Shown: piece by piece, positions 25,315 to 37,900 of the stretch | Layout of the letters: each line of letters starts with the position of its first letter | How positions within the stretch are numbered: the stretch's first letter is position 1 | The notes under the pieces: model-generated | The model's database searches: none | What the model saw: only the letters and a program-made list of their open reading frames with translations | What the model was told of the DNA's origin: nothing | NCBI GenBank assembly: GCA_032622095.1 | Contig: CP136063.1 | Location: forward strand, 118,812,723-118,876,722 | DNA: 64,000 bases | Reading direction: 5' to 3' | Source: Siphonodentalium dalli | Taxonomy: Eukaryota > Mollusca > Scaphopoda > Gadilida > Siphonodentaliidae | Translations under genes and position numbers: made by a program

Positions 25315-28300
25315 CAAAACAAAAAATCTGAGAGAAAAAAAATATGGCTTCTATCCTGTTCTATCTAGAGGTCACCCGAAGATCCGTATGAAGTATGGTG
25401 ACGATCGGATGAGGGATGTGGACTTAAGTGTGCGCAGAATGAAATTGTTGACTGACGTACACGCCTATATACGTACGGACCACAGACGCCAACCCATGGC
25501 AATACGTCAAGTTGGGCTAAAACGATAATGCGTTTTCCTATAAAGCACTGTTTTGATCTAGCGAGAGCAGAGACAAAGCAGCAGACCCACTGGTCAACAT
25601 AGGGGCATTATAATTATAAGGCCCATTGACAAGACCTATATATACATGCGTTATGTGCACCCAAAACCAGAGGCGTTGCCGCAAGCCACCCACCATCGGC
25701 GACAAATTTATGGTTCACATGCGGTAATTTGGGATAGGCACACATACGTTCTTATCTGAGAGTGCAAATATATTATCATGGAAAATGATAGCCATTTGAG
25801 ACACTAACGGAATTGTAAACTCCCGATATTTAATTCAATTTATCCATATCTACATTTGATCTACAGTAGCAAACTGCTTGCATTCTAGCATGACTGTGGA
25901 ATTTCAATTTGCTATGGAAATTGCTTACGATTTCGGAGCTGACCGGTCGAACGATGAAGGAATTATTTGAATGAAAGTAGTACCTGACTGGTGACGGAGC
26001 GGCCGCACAAATCGTTTGAAATGTCTCCACCCTATCATGGTTTTCGGGCTACCAACGTTGGTAAGTATTTGCAAACTTTCATAACAATTATTAGTTAGAT
26101 TGCGTTTAAAGGGAGTGAATGCCTTCAAAATTGTTTCATGCCAAATAACATAAAAATCTGTAAAACATTAATAACTATCCAACGATGAGAGTTCTTATGC
26201 CAAAATCATTGCTATATATGTAAATATTACCGTTACAATGGAAATACCGATAAAAGTCCAAGTAGTCAAATAAGATACCAATGTTTAATAAAAACTTGAC
26301 GGTAAACACTGGAAAACGTCTAAGCATTGAAAACTATTGTGAAAATCATATTCAGGCTAAAATATTTCATCTTACTACATGATTAGCGATGTTTGTTGAC
26401 AACAAACTGTAACAGTTTTGTATACACAACAATGGTTTCAAAACGCAAAATATCTTTATTGCAAAACTATTAATAACATACAACAAACTTCATCTATATC
26501 TCCATGTTGGTCTTAGTGGTGATGTTTTTGCATACTGTTATATTTTTTGAACATTTGCCCCTTTAAATGTCGATATGATATTCAAGATGTTCCACCAGAT
26601 TTGACACCATAAAGCTACATATAAATTATATACGAATAATTGCCAGATCATTCCCACTAACACATGGAAGGTTTTGAGACATCAGATATCAACTTCTTGT
26701 TGTCTGGTTTTGAATTTTGGTCTGGCCTCCAAAAAATTAAATGACCACTCATCATAAAGAGCGTTCGTTATTTACCTGCCCATAATATAAATATATAACG
26801 TTAATTAGTCCTTTATATATGGTAACGTTCAATAAAGAGCGTTTGTCTAACTTCGCTTCAAAGCGTTAATTTGGCGAAATTATTAAATTCTTTGTTTATG
26901 GTTCAATAAATATTTCTGAGATATACACAGTATGTAAATTAGTATTCCAGATAAGTTATCGAGCCATATATAGATATAACGACACAGGTGTGCGGATTGG
27001 ATTTATGTTATTGCACGACACGACTAGTTTCTTCAATAACCAGTTAAGCAGTTCACACCACTGTGTCGTTCTATGGCTATTACACACATATGCACACACA
27101 ACACACATACACCGGATACTGCTTATTATAGAGTACTAAAACTGATGTTGGTATTATCTTATATAATTGAACGTATTAGTCATTTAGATAGAGTAATCCT
27201 CGTACTAGTCGTATAGTGAAGACATGTTATGTTAAGTACATTGTCAACAGATGTGTTGTTTTAGGACAGACATATATTGTTATTGAACGTGTTGAAACCA
27301 TTTCCGTATTTCGCACAAATAAAGAAATGGATAAAAGCACAAATCTCCACTTAGAGGCTTTATATATACTCCTTTGAAGCTAGAGTGCTAGCATTTTTCC
27401 ATCTGTTTTCATTTATTCCACAAAAGAAGTAAGCCAAAGGCTCTTTAGTAATTCCGGCCATATCAGGAATATAATTCTCACCATATCAGCTAATTAGGAA
27501 CAGACCAGCAAGGAACGCTCTTTATTGTTCCAAGCTAGAGAAAAGTCGGGACCAATGTTCTTTTTTATGATTTCTGATTACCGAGATATGTGTTAAGACT
27601 TACTATAACTGCTTCAACTTTCCAGACGGAAGTGAGATGAGCCTTCACTAAACTTGTTTTATCGCAACATCAAGTAACTAGAACAAAGAACGCTGTTTAT
27701 CGTCACATTAGAGTGGGATTTCTCTCTCCTGGGTCGATAATTTCGATCACTTCAATAAGTAATGCACATTCCGTGTATAAGTATTTCATGTATTTTGACC
27801 AATTTGGTATTGCAATAATAATGTCGGTTTTATATAGCGCATAACAAATTAGGCCCATGCACTTGTTCTAAGACGCGTTTAAACATTACACTGTTGTAAG
27901 TCAGAACGTGGCAGGAGCCCATAATTGCTATGGTAAATTGAGGCAAAGATTGTGAGTTGGTCTAATGTGTCTATGTATACAGCCATGTGAACAAATTGAT
28001 CCACGTTTATTTAGTTAATTGAGTTGACCGTGCACGATTCGTGGCGTATCCTTTACACACAAATCAATGCGTATACAATTATTGCACAACATTGACGATA
28101 ATAAAATAGCATTAATTCGCATTTGCCATCAGAGAAGACAGTATTGGACTATTAAAATTACCGGTATCCATGATAAATATAGCGAAACCAACACATTCAA
28201 AGTTATAATAACCGCCATCGTCATTCATTGTATGGTGTATTGTTATTTTTTACTTCTTCAGTTTGTACAAATTCTGGATCCGGAAGGGTAAGTACAGAAC

Positions 28301-28330
28301 TAAATAATATATATAACTTTTCCAGTATAA
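25315..28330. other. No gene recognised; family E repeats; upstream region of chitin synthase
   Basis: AT-rich. Family E words (AACGCTCTTTATTGTTC and variants) at 26755-26865, 27410-27560 and 27680-27710. A GTAAGT donor-like site at 28288 might end a 5' UTR exon, but the nearest acceptor is only 37 bases away, too short for a normal intron. No TATA/Inr promoter can be assigned with confidence. Confidence 0.4.
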
Positions 28331-28334
28331 GAAG

Positions 28335-28933
28335 ATGGAAAACAAGGGATTCTCCCAAGATTATGAGATACCAAAGTTTATGATTGGCGATTATGACGAG
28401 GAACTTTGGGAGACCAATTCGCCAATAACAGCCAGTGATGGAAAAAGTGTATTTCCGAATTCCTCACCAGCGATAGCCGATGGTACCGATCACAAATCCG
28501 CAACACAGCAAAGTAGCTTACCACACGACTTATCGATACCAAGATACGACAGTTCGGACAAATGTGTATTCCCCGGTATATCGCCTCGGAGTTCTAACAA
28601 AGACCTTCATAAAACTTGGATTTATGATAATTGTGCATTGAAAACCAATGTAAACCACGGCCAGGTTAATCAAGATAACATGTTAAGAGATTCAGCAAAG
28701 GCGTCGCCAAGAAAAATCAACGTTCAAATACCGAAATCACCATCCCGAGCATCGCTGGTGGTGGATCTACACCATGGCGAAGATGAATCGGACTGCATCA
28801 GTGTCGCCACTAGTAGGCGATCACATCGCAAAAGTAGTGGGAGAGTTTCAAAAAGAAGCTCATTCAAATTATCAACGGCCAGCGATAGGAGACAATCGAA
28901 TATGTATGACAACCCACCGGGAAAGAAAAAACC
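28335..28933 (+). CDS. CHS: Chitin synthase exon 1 (N-terminal cytosolic region)
   Basis: Encodes residues 1-199 plus two bases of codon 200, from the ATG at 28335 to a GTAAGT donor at 28934. An in-frame stop at 28314-28316 limits upstream extension, so this ATG is the likely start unless an upstream coding exon is spliced in. A CAG at 28323-28325, ten bases before the ATG, is a possible acceptor for a 5' UTR exon. The product is hydrophilic, with no signal peptide or known domain; it is Ser-rich with a basic patch around 160-175 (RRSHRKSSGR, KRSS) that resembles basophilic kinase sites. Assigned to this gene because phase and frame join exon 2 to give P-AYDSFRE, resembling the W-D-x-F-R block seen before the first span in this family. 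Coding bias and length (599 bases open) support it; the 8.7-kb following intron makes it the least certain exon. Confidence 0.85.
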
Positions 28934-31900
28934 GTAAGTACCGCTTGGAGTGTGGACCGTTGTGTTGGTTGCTTCATTAGAATTGATCGTCGTTTCAGTC
29001 GGCAGACTTCTTCTCGACCCCGATGAAGGTAGAATTAAGACGAAACACAGAGTCAATTTCAATAGGAAATCACTACGCTCCACGTAGAAACCACCCACTC
29101 GCGTTCAGCATTATTACAGTCATAATGATGATAAGTTTATTGACAATTACACCCACACGGGGCCGATGTCACAACATAAATAACAATAAATATATATATG
29201 ATACAATAATTATACACAAATGTAATCATAATTAAAATGAAAAAGTATCATGTTTGTTGTTGAAAATCTGGTGTTTCACACCTTTTGTGGAAAAAGAGAC
29301 GGACCATGTTACAGATGATATTGCAGGTTTCTGTTTTATCATTTCGCAGTATGAAATGTAGTAAAGTTGTGATTTACTTTATTTATTTTGTCAAAGAAAC
29401 GGAGACGAATGCTTTTGTAAATAGGACACTTTAAAATAAAATGTTCCTCTGTTTCCGTTTCCAATCCACACTTTCTGCATATTCTCGTGTCTACAGGAAT
29501 CTTCGGTTGTTTATGGCGCCCCTTTTCAATTTCTAGAGTATGATTGCTAATCCACAATTTGCTGAAGATCTTTCTTACTTCATATAGCAATTGGGAGTTT
29601 ATAAATTTTATAGTTTGTGGTGAATAAATTGTTGTAATATATGTTTATGTATAGTTATCTGATGAATAAATTAATTTGAATTTGTAATATTCCTATTTGC
29701 TCCCCGATAAGAGATCAATGTTCTATATCGGGAAGTTAGATACATAGAGGATCTACAACGAGTCCCCAGTTTATAGCGGAAATTACAAAACGAGTCCAGT
29801 AAATTAGGTCTGGACCGAGCCTTTGGCGAGGTCCAGATCTAATTTACTGGACGAGTTTTGTAATTTCCGCAATAAACTGGGGACGAGTTGTAGATTCTAT
29901 TTATTACATGATCCAAAACATCGACAAAACATACTTAAATCAATAAATGGAACGAGAAACTAACATCGGCTTCTATAAGACATGCGATGACGTTTCACGT
30001 AACTATTCGTTGTTTGCCCGCGTAAAGAAATAGTCCCAGATAAATAAAGATTATTTGGCGCTTTTAATGGCGTATATTTAATAACATAACTTTTCAAATT
30101 CTTCATTCATGATAGTTTGTTGGAAAAATATTGGAAGTCATAGTATTTTTGAGACGTAGCGTACGGAATGTTAAAAGACGGCAAACCGGAAGTCAAAGGT
30201 CACCTGGCACTATTTCCTGTTATTAAACGAACGTTTAATATCACAATTTATAGAATGGGTTTATTGAATGGAATAAGGTATAGGATCGTGTAATAAAAGT
30301 TATGATAAACCGTTACGTCGGCAACCACGAGTTATCGTATGTGCGTTTCTGATACATTCCACTGACAGGAACAACATTTCTGGAAATTTTTCTCGTGAAT
30401 TGCGTAAAACACACTAGTATGCCCTATGCTGACATTGGGAAAAGGATTACCTACACCCCCCCCCCGCCCCAGCTAATTTCGGTACACGTTATATTTCTGC
30501 TTTAAGAACGAGTCATATTACGCCCGGTCGAACTGCACACCACCAGATGACCCCTCCACCAGGTAATTGAGAATTGTTATGTTTTGGGTATAACAAAATC
30601 AGAAAACTAAGAAAGTAACTTGAGCCATATATTTATATAAGGGGCCAAATGTAGTGAAATTAGCCGCAATTTTCATAACACACAACGAGAAAACATTGCG
30701 AAAACAATCATTATTCAAACGAAATGCGCTATACATTTACTTCTCCACTTTACCATGGAATATTTACATACTGAGTGTGATTATCACTCAATCCAGCATT
30801 CCGATTGGTCGGCGACCACGTGACTAGTTGCAATTATTTCTCGATAAACCTGCAAGAGGGTCATAATGACAACCATAATTACATCGACGCGTCATTGATT
30901 TTGGAGAAGAAGTACGAGTAATGTTTTGGGCGCATTTGCACTCGCGCAGGATTGACTTAATAAATAATCAGGTTTCAATATAAAGAGCCTCGTTTTGAAA
31001 TTGTTCGTGTTAACTTTTGCCAATATAAAATTGATTAAAAACACCTTTGGTATCACCTAGTATTAATTTCTAACCACTTACCTCACGGTTAAATCTCCAT
31101 AAAACAGTCCACATGACAGTTAATCCTTAAATAGTTTTCATTTGTAGATGCAGGTTAATTTTCCGCTTGTGCAAACTTGTCAGTGAACACTGAAATTATT
31201 TTTGTTTCCGAATCCAATAAAATTGAACAGTAAATCGGCGTGAAATGTATCCGCTTTTATGTTCCAGAATAATGTAGCACATCTCATTGTATACTGTTAT
31301 TGTTACTGTTATTTGCAATGAATTTGGCTTAAACACTTCTATATCTCAATATCAACATAAATGACAAATTTCATGATGATCAGACAAACAGTATAGCCTG
31401 TAGCCCATGCTAATGGATTGAATTTTGAAATCCAAGATGGCTGCTGATGGCTGCTGTTTTTTTGGACCGAATGACCCCAAAATGACTTGTTCCTATTTGC
31501 ATGTCAATGTTAACATCCATGACTAATAGTATGCACAGAAATTCATATACAGTTGTTTACATTGAATCCCCCCACAAATCTCTGTTTTAGTGTTAAAAGG
31601 GGGTGGGTGTTCAAAAATGATCGGAAAAAACTGCCGAAAACGGAAAAAAATTTGGACGCGGGGGTGGGTGGGTCCAAACAAGGGTCGAAAGTTAAAAATC
31701 AGCATACGTGCCTGCAAATTTATTCCGACTCCCCCCTGGGTATCACGCTGATCATAAAAACATTACTTAAGAAATATTTTTTGCATCATTTCAGTAAGAT
31801 GAGAAGTGTTTTTGTTTTGACAGAAACCACTAGAATGTAAAAAATAACTTTTATACGAACTTTCTAAATTTAGTATTGTCATTCTTAGATATATTATAAA

Positions 31901-34900
31901 CATAGAAACCCAACATAAGAAACCGACTTCAGCATTTTCAGATAAGAAGGGGTAGTTTGACACCTCCCCTAAAACTTCGAAAATTCGCTATTTGGTCGGG
32001 AACTGATAGCCTAGTGTACCCTGCACCATAGGACTTAACATCACCCCAATAATTTCTTTCTCATTATGTCAGTCATCTTTTGAGCAATTTTAACCAAAAC
32101 AAGTGGCCGCATGGATACCAAAGAAGGTGGCGTCAAATATGGCCGCCGTTTTTCAGACGAGACACTGAGTAATTTTTATCCGAATTATAGCGAGACAATA
32201 TTGTCAAATGTAGACAAATATATATATATTTGTGAATCCAAGACATAGTAACACCACTTTAGGTCAAATTTGAACTTCCCGCACAAGATGACCACCAAAA
32301 AGGCCGCCGGAACTGTTAACTTTTACTGTTTTTCACTAATAGTTTCTAGATCAATTTCTGCTGTTTGAAACTGGTGGAGAATTGTGGTTTATTGTTTATG
32401 TTTCATGTTAACTGATCATTGGAGCAACGATTTATGACATTATTAAAGTCCTTGTTCCTTCGAACCCTCAAATTGTCGATTTTACAGAACGTGGTATAAA
32501 ATTTCACCAACAATCGCCATAGGGACTCTAGTCATATATCAACACGAATTGTACAGAACTGGTCGTTGTAAGTGATGCATACAATTACCTATAAAAATCA
32601 CACCTCTATATAACCAAAATTATCACTGTTCGCTCAAAATTGCCACCAAAATGGCGGCAAAAATGTTACAAATAGTAGATATTGACCCAATGGGGCCTGC
32701 AATCGCTACCAGTTGTGGTTGATCTCATATCGTATCATATCATATCGCACATTTCTTGTATAGGGTACATATCGCCGAGGTTTCAAGGCGCTTGACAACA
32801 CTAAAATAATTTAACAAATTTACAGTTCAAACATGCGATAACTATGTAGCCCGCATTGAAAGCTTTTTCATTAGTTCCACGCCCAAATGTTCAGAATAAT
32901 ATTCTGTGAATAAATGAGTTTTCAAAAGACCTTTGAATTCATCATATCCAGGACAGTTGCGGGTGATGAACGTTAGAGCATTCCAGAGACTCAATGGCTA
33001 TTAATGGCTAATCTACCCTATAAATATTTACTACTAATATTTCTTATTTAATGTGTTAATTGTTGCTATTGTAATTGCTTACGTTATACCATAAATATTT
33101 GATTATTTATCACAAACTTGACAAATAATTATTTTTCATGTCCAGATCATATTTTCATGAAAAACATAAATATCTTTGGTATAGGTGTTTCTTGTCTTGA
33201 ACTCTCTTGACTTTCTTGCAGTGAGAAATTATTGACCTGTTGCTCGAGATGCCTTGCAAAATGGCAACCAAATTGTAAAAAAAAAATCGATATTTGTTTT
33301 ACATATATCTGGAACATTATCCTCTGATGTGACGAAAAGGAAGCAAATATGTTAGTTACTCAACTGGCAACTATATATTCTATTCCGACAGTCCCAGTGT
33401 CGTATGGGCCATGACCTATATATTTCAAAAAAACAGCGGTATGGAATTTTGCCGAACATTGATTTTGGAAGTCTGGCCATGTATTTTGATGGAATTTGGC
33501 AAAACTTTGTGTACAAAGTAGGGAGGAGCATGATGTGTGGCTACTCTGACCCAGTAACATCAGAATTGAGTAACATAATCTGAGACGCCATCCAAAAAGA
33601 AACAATTTCATTTATATATTGCTCCCTTAAGTCCCTTTACAACGAAACCACTTACAATGTATCAGTGAATTCGACAAATTCGCACTGGCTATAGGTGTAC
33701 GTTAGACCAATTAAATATCTAGTTATGACCGCTGACGGTCAGCGTTTTTTTTATAGAAATGAAACAACTTCAATTTGTACTTCAATATGAATGCAGTACA
33801 CGATGCATGTGTTGGTTCACGATTTAATACTTTATCAAAGTATAGTGATATAGTGGTCTGTCAGATAATGATATTGAAAGGCAACATTGTAAATGACTCT
33901 GAATCAATTTCTGAAAATCCAGAAACTTTTTAAGGAAAGCAAGGTATCACATTATGAATAATAAGATGACATAATAAGATGAACAGATACATAGTCCTTC
34001 CTTGAATTGCAACATAGCTTGGCACATGGAAGGAAATGTTAAAAATGGTGCCCAGATTTCAACGAAATTTGGTGTGGTGACTCAGGGTGCCCTGGCAGAG
34101 TGTATAATGGCGTTAGTTTTTCTAAATTTTGATTTAAACAAATTTAAATGAATAAAAAAAATATGAACATATTTGAATATTCAGGTACAAATAAACCTAT
34201 TTGCACGAGAATATGTTGCAGCACCAGATATAGAGGAATGTGGGCCACATTTAGACATGGGTCAGAGTGAGATATTGCCTCTAACATTTCTCTAATTTCC
34301 AGACCAATATCCATGGCGCCAGTCAAGCGATATTAGCCATATAGCACATTTTACTATATTTCTTCAAAATGCAATCATCAGGTGAAGGTTGAATCTGGCC
34401 AAGCGACCAATTTTCAAGGCAAAATTTTTTTAATTTAATTTTTGCTATTTTAAAGGTACTCAATCCAAATTAACCCTCGCAGATTATTATTTCCTTGACT
34501 TCGGAGGTGAAAAATATTTGATTCAAGTCGAGGAACCCACAACATCAAAGCTCATAGTGATCAGATACCGATTTTTAAAATCTATCATTTAATTTTTTAG
34601 TGGCCCAGCAAACAGCAGACGAGAATACTTTTTCTGACCAAATTGCAGATGAAGATGGATAATTCTAAAATCAACTGTTTTTTTGTGTGTGTGTCAGATG
34701 TTTGACAAATCAGCAATATTCGTTGAGCAAAAAGTTGATAAATTACAAGTTTTTGTCAATTTTATGCTATAATTGACTGCAGTTTTTTTTGGAGCAATTA
34801 ATCGATTCTGTCAACTGAAGCGTCATTTCAAAAAATCTTCTTGTTGTTGGAATCTGATGATATGGGGACTATTGATTCGGATTGAGGACATTTAAGTGAA

Positions 34901-37900
34901 AAATATCTTTATTGGATAAATTTACATATAATACTGAATACATTTTTATGAAAACGGGTTACGTGGATGGGGCACAATGACTCAATGAGACATAATTTAT
35001 GGCCTGTGGTAGGATCCAACTTCAGTAGATGATAGGCACTTCAAAAATGAATGAGATAATTTGCCAAATGACTATTGTTTTGGGGCTGGAGTGGATAAAT
35101 ATTTTAGATCAAACAAACTGATGTCATTGTGCAATAGTGATATGTTTGGTGCATTTCCTATATGGTTACTACTTAGGGGTGACCCCTTCTGTGAAGTAGA
35201 TGATAAGAAACAAGTATTAAGGGTGGTCCCAGCTCGAGATTGCCTAGTTGATGTGGACAGGAGGGCCCCAACCAATAACCCAGGGGGCCTAGTTGATGTG
35301 GACAGGAGGGCCCCCACCAATAACCCAGGGGGCCTAGTTGATGTGGACAGGAGGGCCCCCACCAATAACCCAGGGGGCCTAGTTGATGTGGACATGAGGG
35401 CCCCCACCAATAACCCAGGGGGCCTAGTTGATGTGGACAGGAGGGCCCCCACCAATAACCCAGGGGGCCTAGTTGATGTGGACAGGAGGGCCCCCACCAA
35501 AAACCCAAGGGGCCTAGTTGATGTGGACAGGAGGGCCCCCACCAAAAACCCAAGGGGCCTAGTTGGTGTGGACAGAAGGGCCCCCACCAATAACCCAGGG
35601 GGCCTAGTTGATGTGGACAGGAGGGCCCCCACCAATAACCCAGGGGGCCTAGTTGATGTGGACAGGAGGGCCCCACCAATAACCAAGGGGGCCTAGTTGA
35701 TGTGGACAGGAGGGCCCCCACCAAAAACCAAAGGGGCCTAGTTGATGTGGACAGGAGGGCCCCCACCAATAACCCAGGGGGCCTAGTTGATGTGGACAGG
35801 AGGGCCCCCACCAAAAACCCAAGGGGCCTAGTTGATGTGGACAGGATGGCCCCCACCAATAACCCAGGGGGCCTAGTTGATGTGGACATGAGGGCCCCCA
35901 CCAATAACCCAGGGGGCCTAGTTGATGTGGACAGGAGGGCCCCCACCAATAACCCAGGGGCCTAGTTGATGTGGACAGGAGGGCCCCATCAATAACCCAG
36001 GGGGCCTAGTTGATGTGGACAGGAGGGCCCCCCCACCAAAAACCCAAGGGGCCGAGTTGATGCGGACAGGAGCCCCCCCCCACCAAAAACCAAAGGGGCC
36101 TAGTTGATGTGGACAGGAGGGCCCCCACCAATAACCCAAGGGGCCTAGTTGATGTGGACAGGAGGGCCCCCACCAATAACCCAGGGGGCCTAGTTGATGT
36201 GGACAGGAGGGCCCCCACCAATAACCCAGGGGGCCTAGTTGATGTGGACAGGAGGGCCCCCACCAATAACTCAGGGGGCCTAGTTGATGTGGACAGGAGG
36301 GCCCCATCAATAACCCAGGGGGCCTAGTTGATGTGGACAGGAGGGTCCCAACCAATAACCCAGGGGGCCTAGTTGATGTGGACAGGAGGGCCCCCACCAA
36401 TAACCCAGGGGTCCTAGTTGATGTGGACAGGAGGGCCCCCACCAATAACCCAGGGGGCCTAGTTGATGTGGACAGGAGGGCCCCCACCAATAACACAGGG
36501 GGCCTAGTTGATGTGGACAGGAGGGCCCCCACCAAAAACCCTCTAAATCTCGTCTCGAATAGAATTCAATGTAATCGGTTAATACATTTCGTATATAATT
36601 GCGACTCATTAGGGATCATCTATATAGTGTTAACAACATCAGTTTGCCCAACCAATATCATAGCAGTTCAACAGGACCCACCGACTAACAGTAAGTTAGA
36701 AGGACCACTTTTAACCAGTGGTGATAAATACAGTACATTCAATCAGCCATAATTTAGCTGCATGTTTTACACAGCGCCAGCATGACTCGAACAGAGGTTG
36801 ATTGTAAATTAGTATGTCTCTGAGAAGGATTGTCCACACTCCACACACATGCGTCATTAATCGTTGGGTAAAAGTAGTCACACACGTCATACGTGATTAC
36901 ATGAGAGCAAATTATAGCATATACGATACTCTTATATAATTAAAATACTTCCTGGTTTAAATTTATATTGTCATGGGACAATCACGCATTGTTTAAATGC
37001 ACATGAAAAACTTTAGATATAGTCAATTTGAAGTGTAAATGTATCTATTTCTACGTGAGCGCATTGAGGCCATCCGAAATACCACCGCACCCCCAACATC
37101 TACAAATACACACCTCCTTATAACGACTTTCAAGTCGTTATAACGACTTACAACTCGTTATAACGACTTACAAATCGTTATAACGAGTTATCAGAAGTCG
37201 TTAGAACGACTTGTTGAAATAAAAACAAGTAGTTATAACGAGTTGTAAGCTTAGTCGGTATTCATCGCAACTATTTGTAAAAAAGTTGCAACTCGTTATA
37301 ACGAATTATGAAAGTCGTTATACCGACTTACAACATTTGCAATCCGTTTTAACGAGTTGTTGGAAGTCGTTATAACGACTATAACTAATAAATAAATAAC
37401 TAAGAAATAAAAACGAGTCATTATAACGACTTGAAAACAAATACCAGTCGTTATAACGACTTGTTTTTATTTCTAAAAGTCGTTATAACGACTTCCGACA
37501 ATTCGTTACATGTATAACTACTTGTAAGTCGTTATAACGAGTTGTGTATTTGTATATTTTGGGGTTCGGTGGTGTTTCGGATGACCCAAATGCGATTTCG
37601 TAATACGACTCCACCCATGTGGATATATGAAGATGCGGTCAGTTTCTAAAGAAATGTTTCGATTTTTTCAGAGCCTATGACTCTTTCCGAGAGACAGAAC
37701 GAATCATCAACCATGGGGACAGAGCAGAGAAAACCTTCCTGAAATTAATGCGACTGTTGTTTTACCTCGTGTTCATTCTGATCGCGCTATTTGGGAGTAC
37801 ATCGGGAGTTATCAGCCTTCTTTTGATGGCGACATCTGATACATCCGTATGTTACATGTTTGTACTTTCAAGATGGTCTATCTCCCCACAGAAAGTTTTC

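Larger units (their letters stand above)
28934..37671 (+). other. Intron 1 of chitin synthase (8.7 kb)
   Basis: GT-AG intron. Contents: LINE 3' fragment (29230-29620), palindrome (29746-29898), truncated copy of the TTAA element (30767-31140), a family C repeat unit (31370-31520), an inverted family B repeat (32110-33610), a TTAA-flanked MITE (34454-34891), the 45-bp minisatellite (35241-36540) and a fold-back element (37053-37602). No coding exon recognised inside. Confidence 0.7.

Noticed and set aside
28067-28291. Possible upstream coding exon of the chitin synthase
   Set aside because: Joining its GTAAGT donor at 28288 to the acceptor at 28325 implies a 38-base intron and shifts the frame relative to the exon 1 ATG.
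28724-29098. Minus-strand frame over chitin synthase exon 1
   Set aside because: Antisense shadow; no family resemblance, and it crosses the exon 1 donor.
35072-36752. Repeat proteins on either strand of the 45-bp minisatellite
   Set aside because: Both strands are equally open because the period is a multiple of three; no splice sites or start context link it to the chitin synthase exons.
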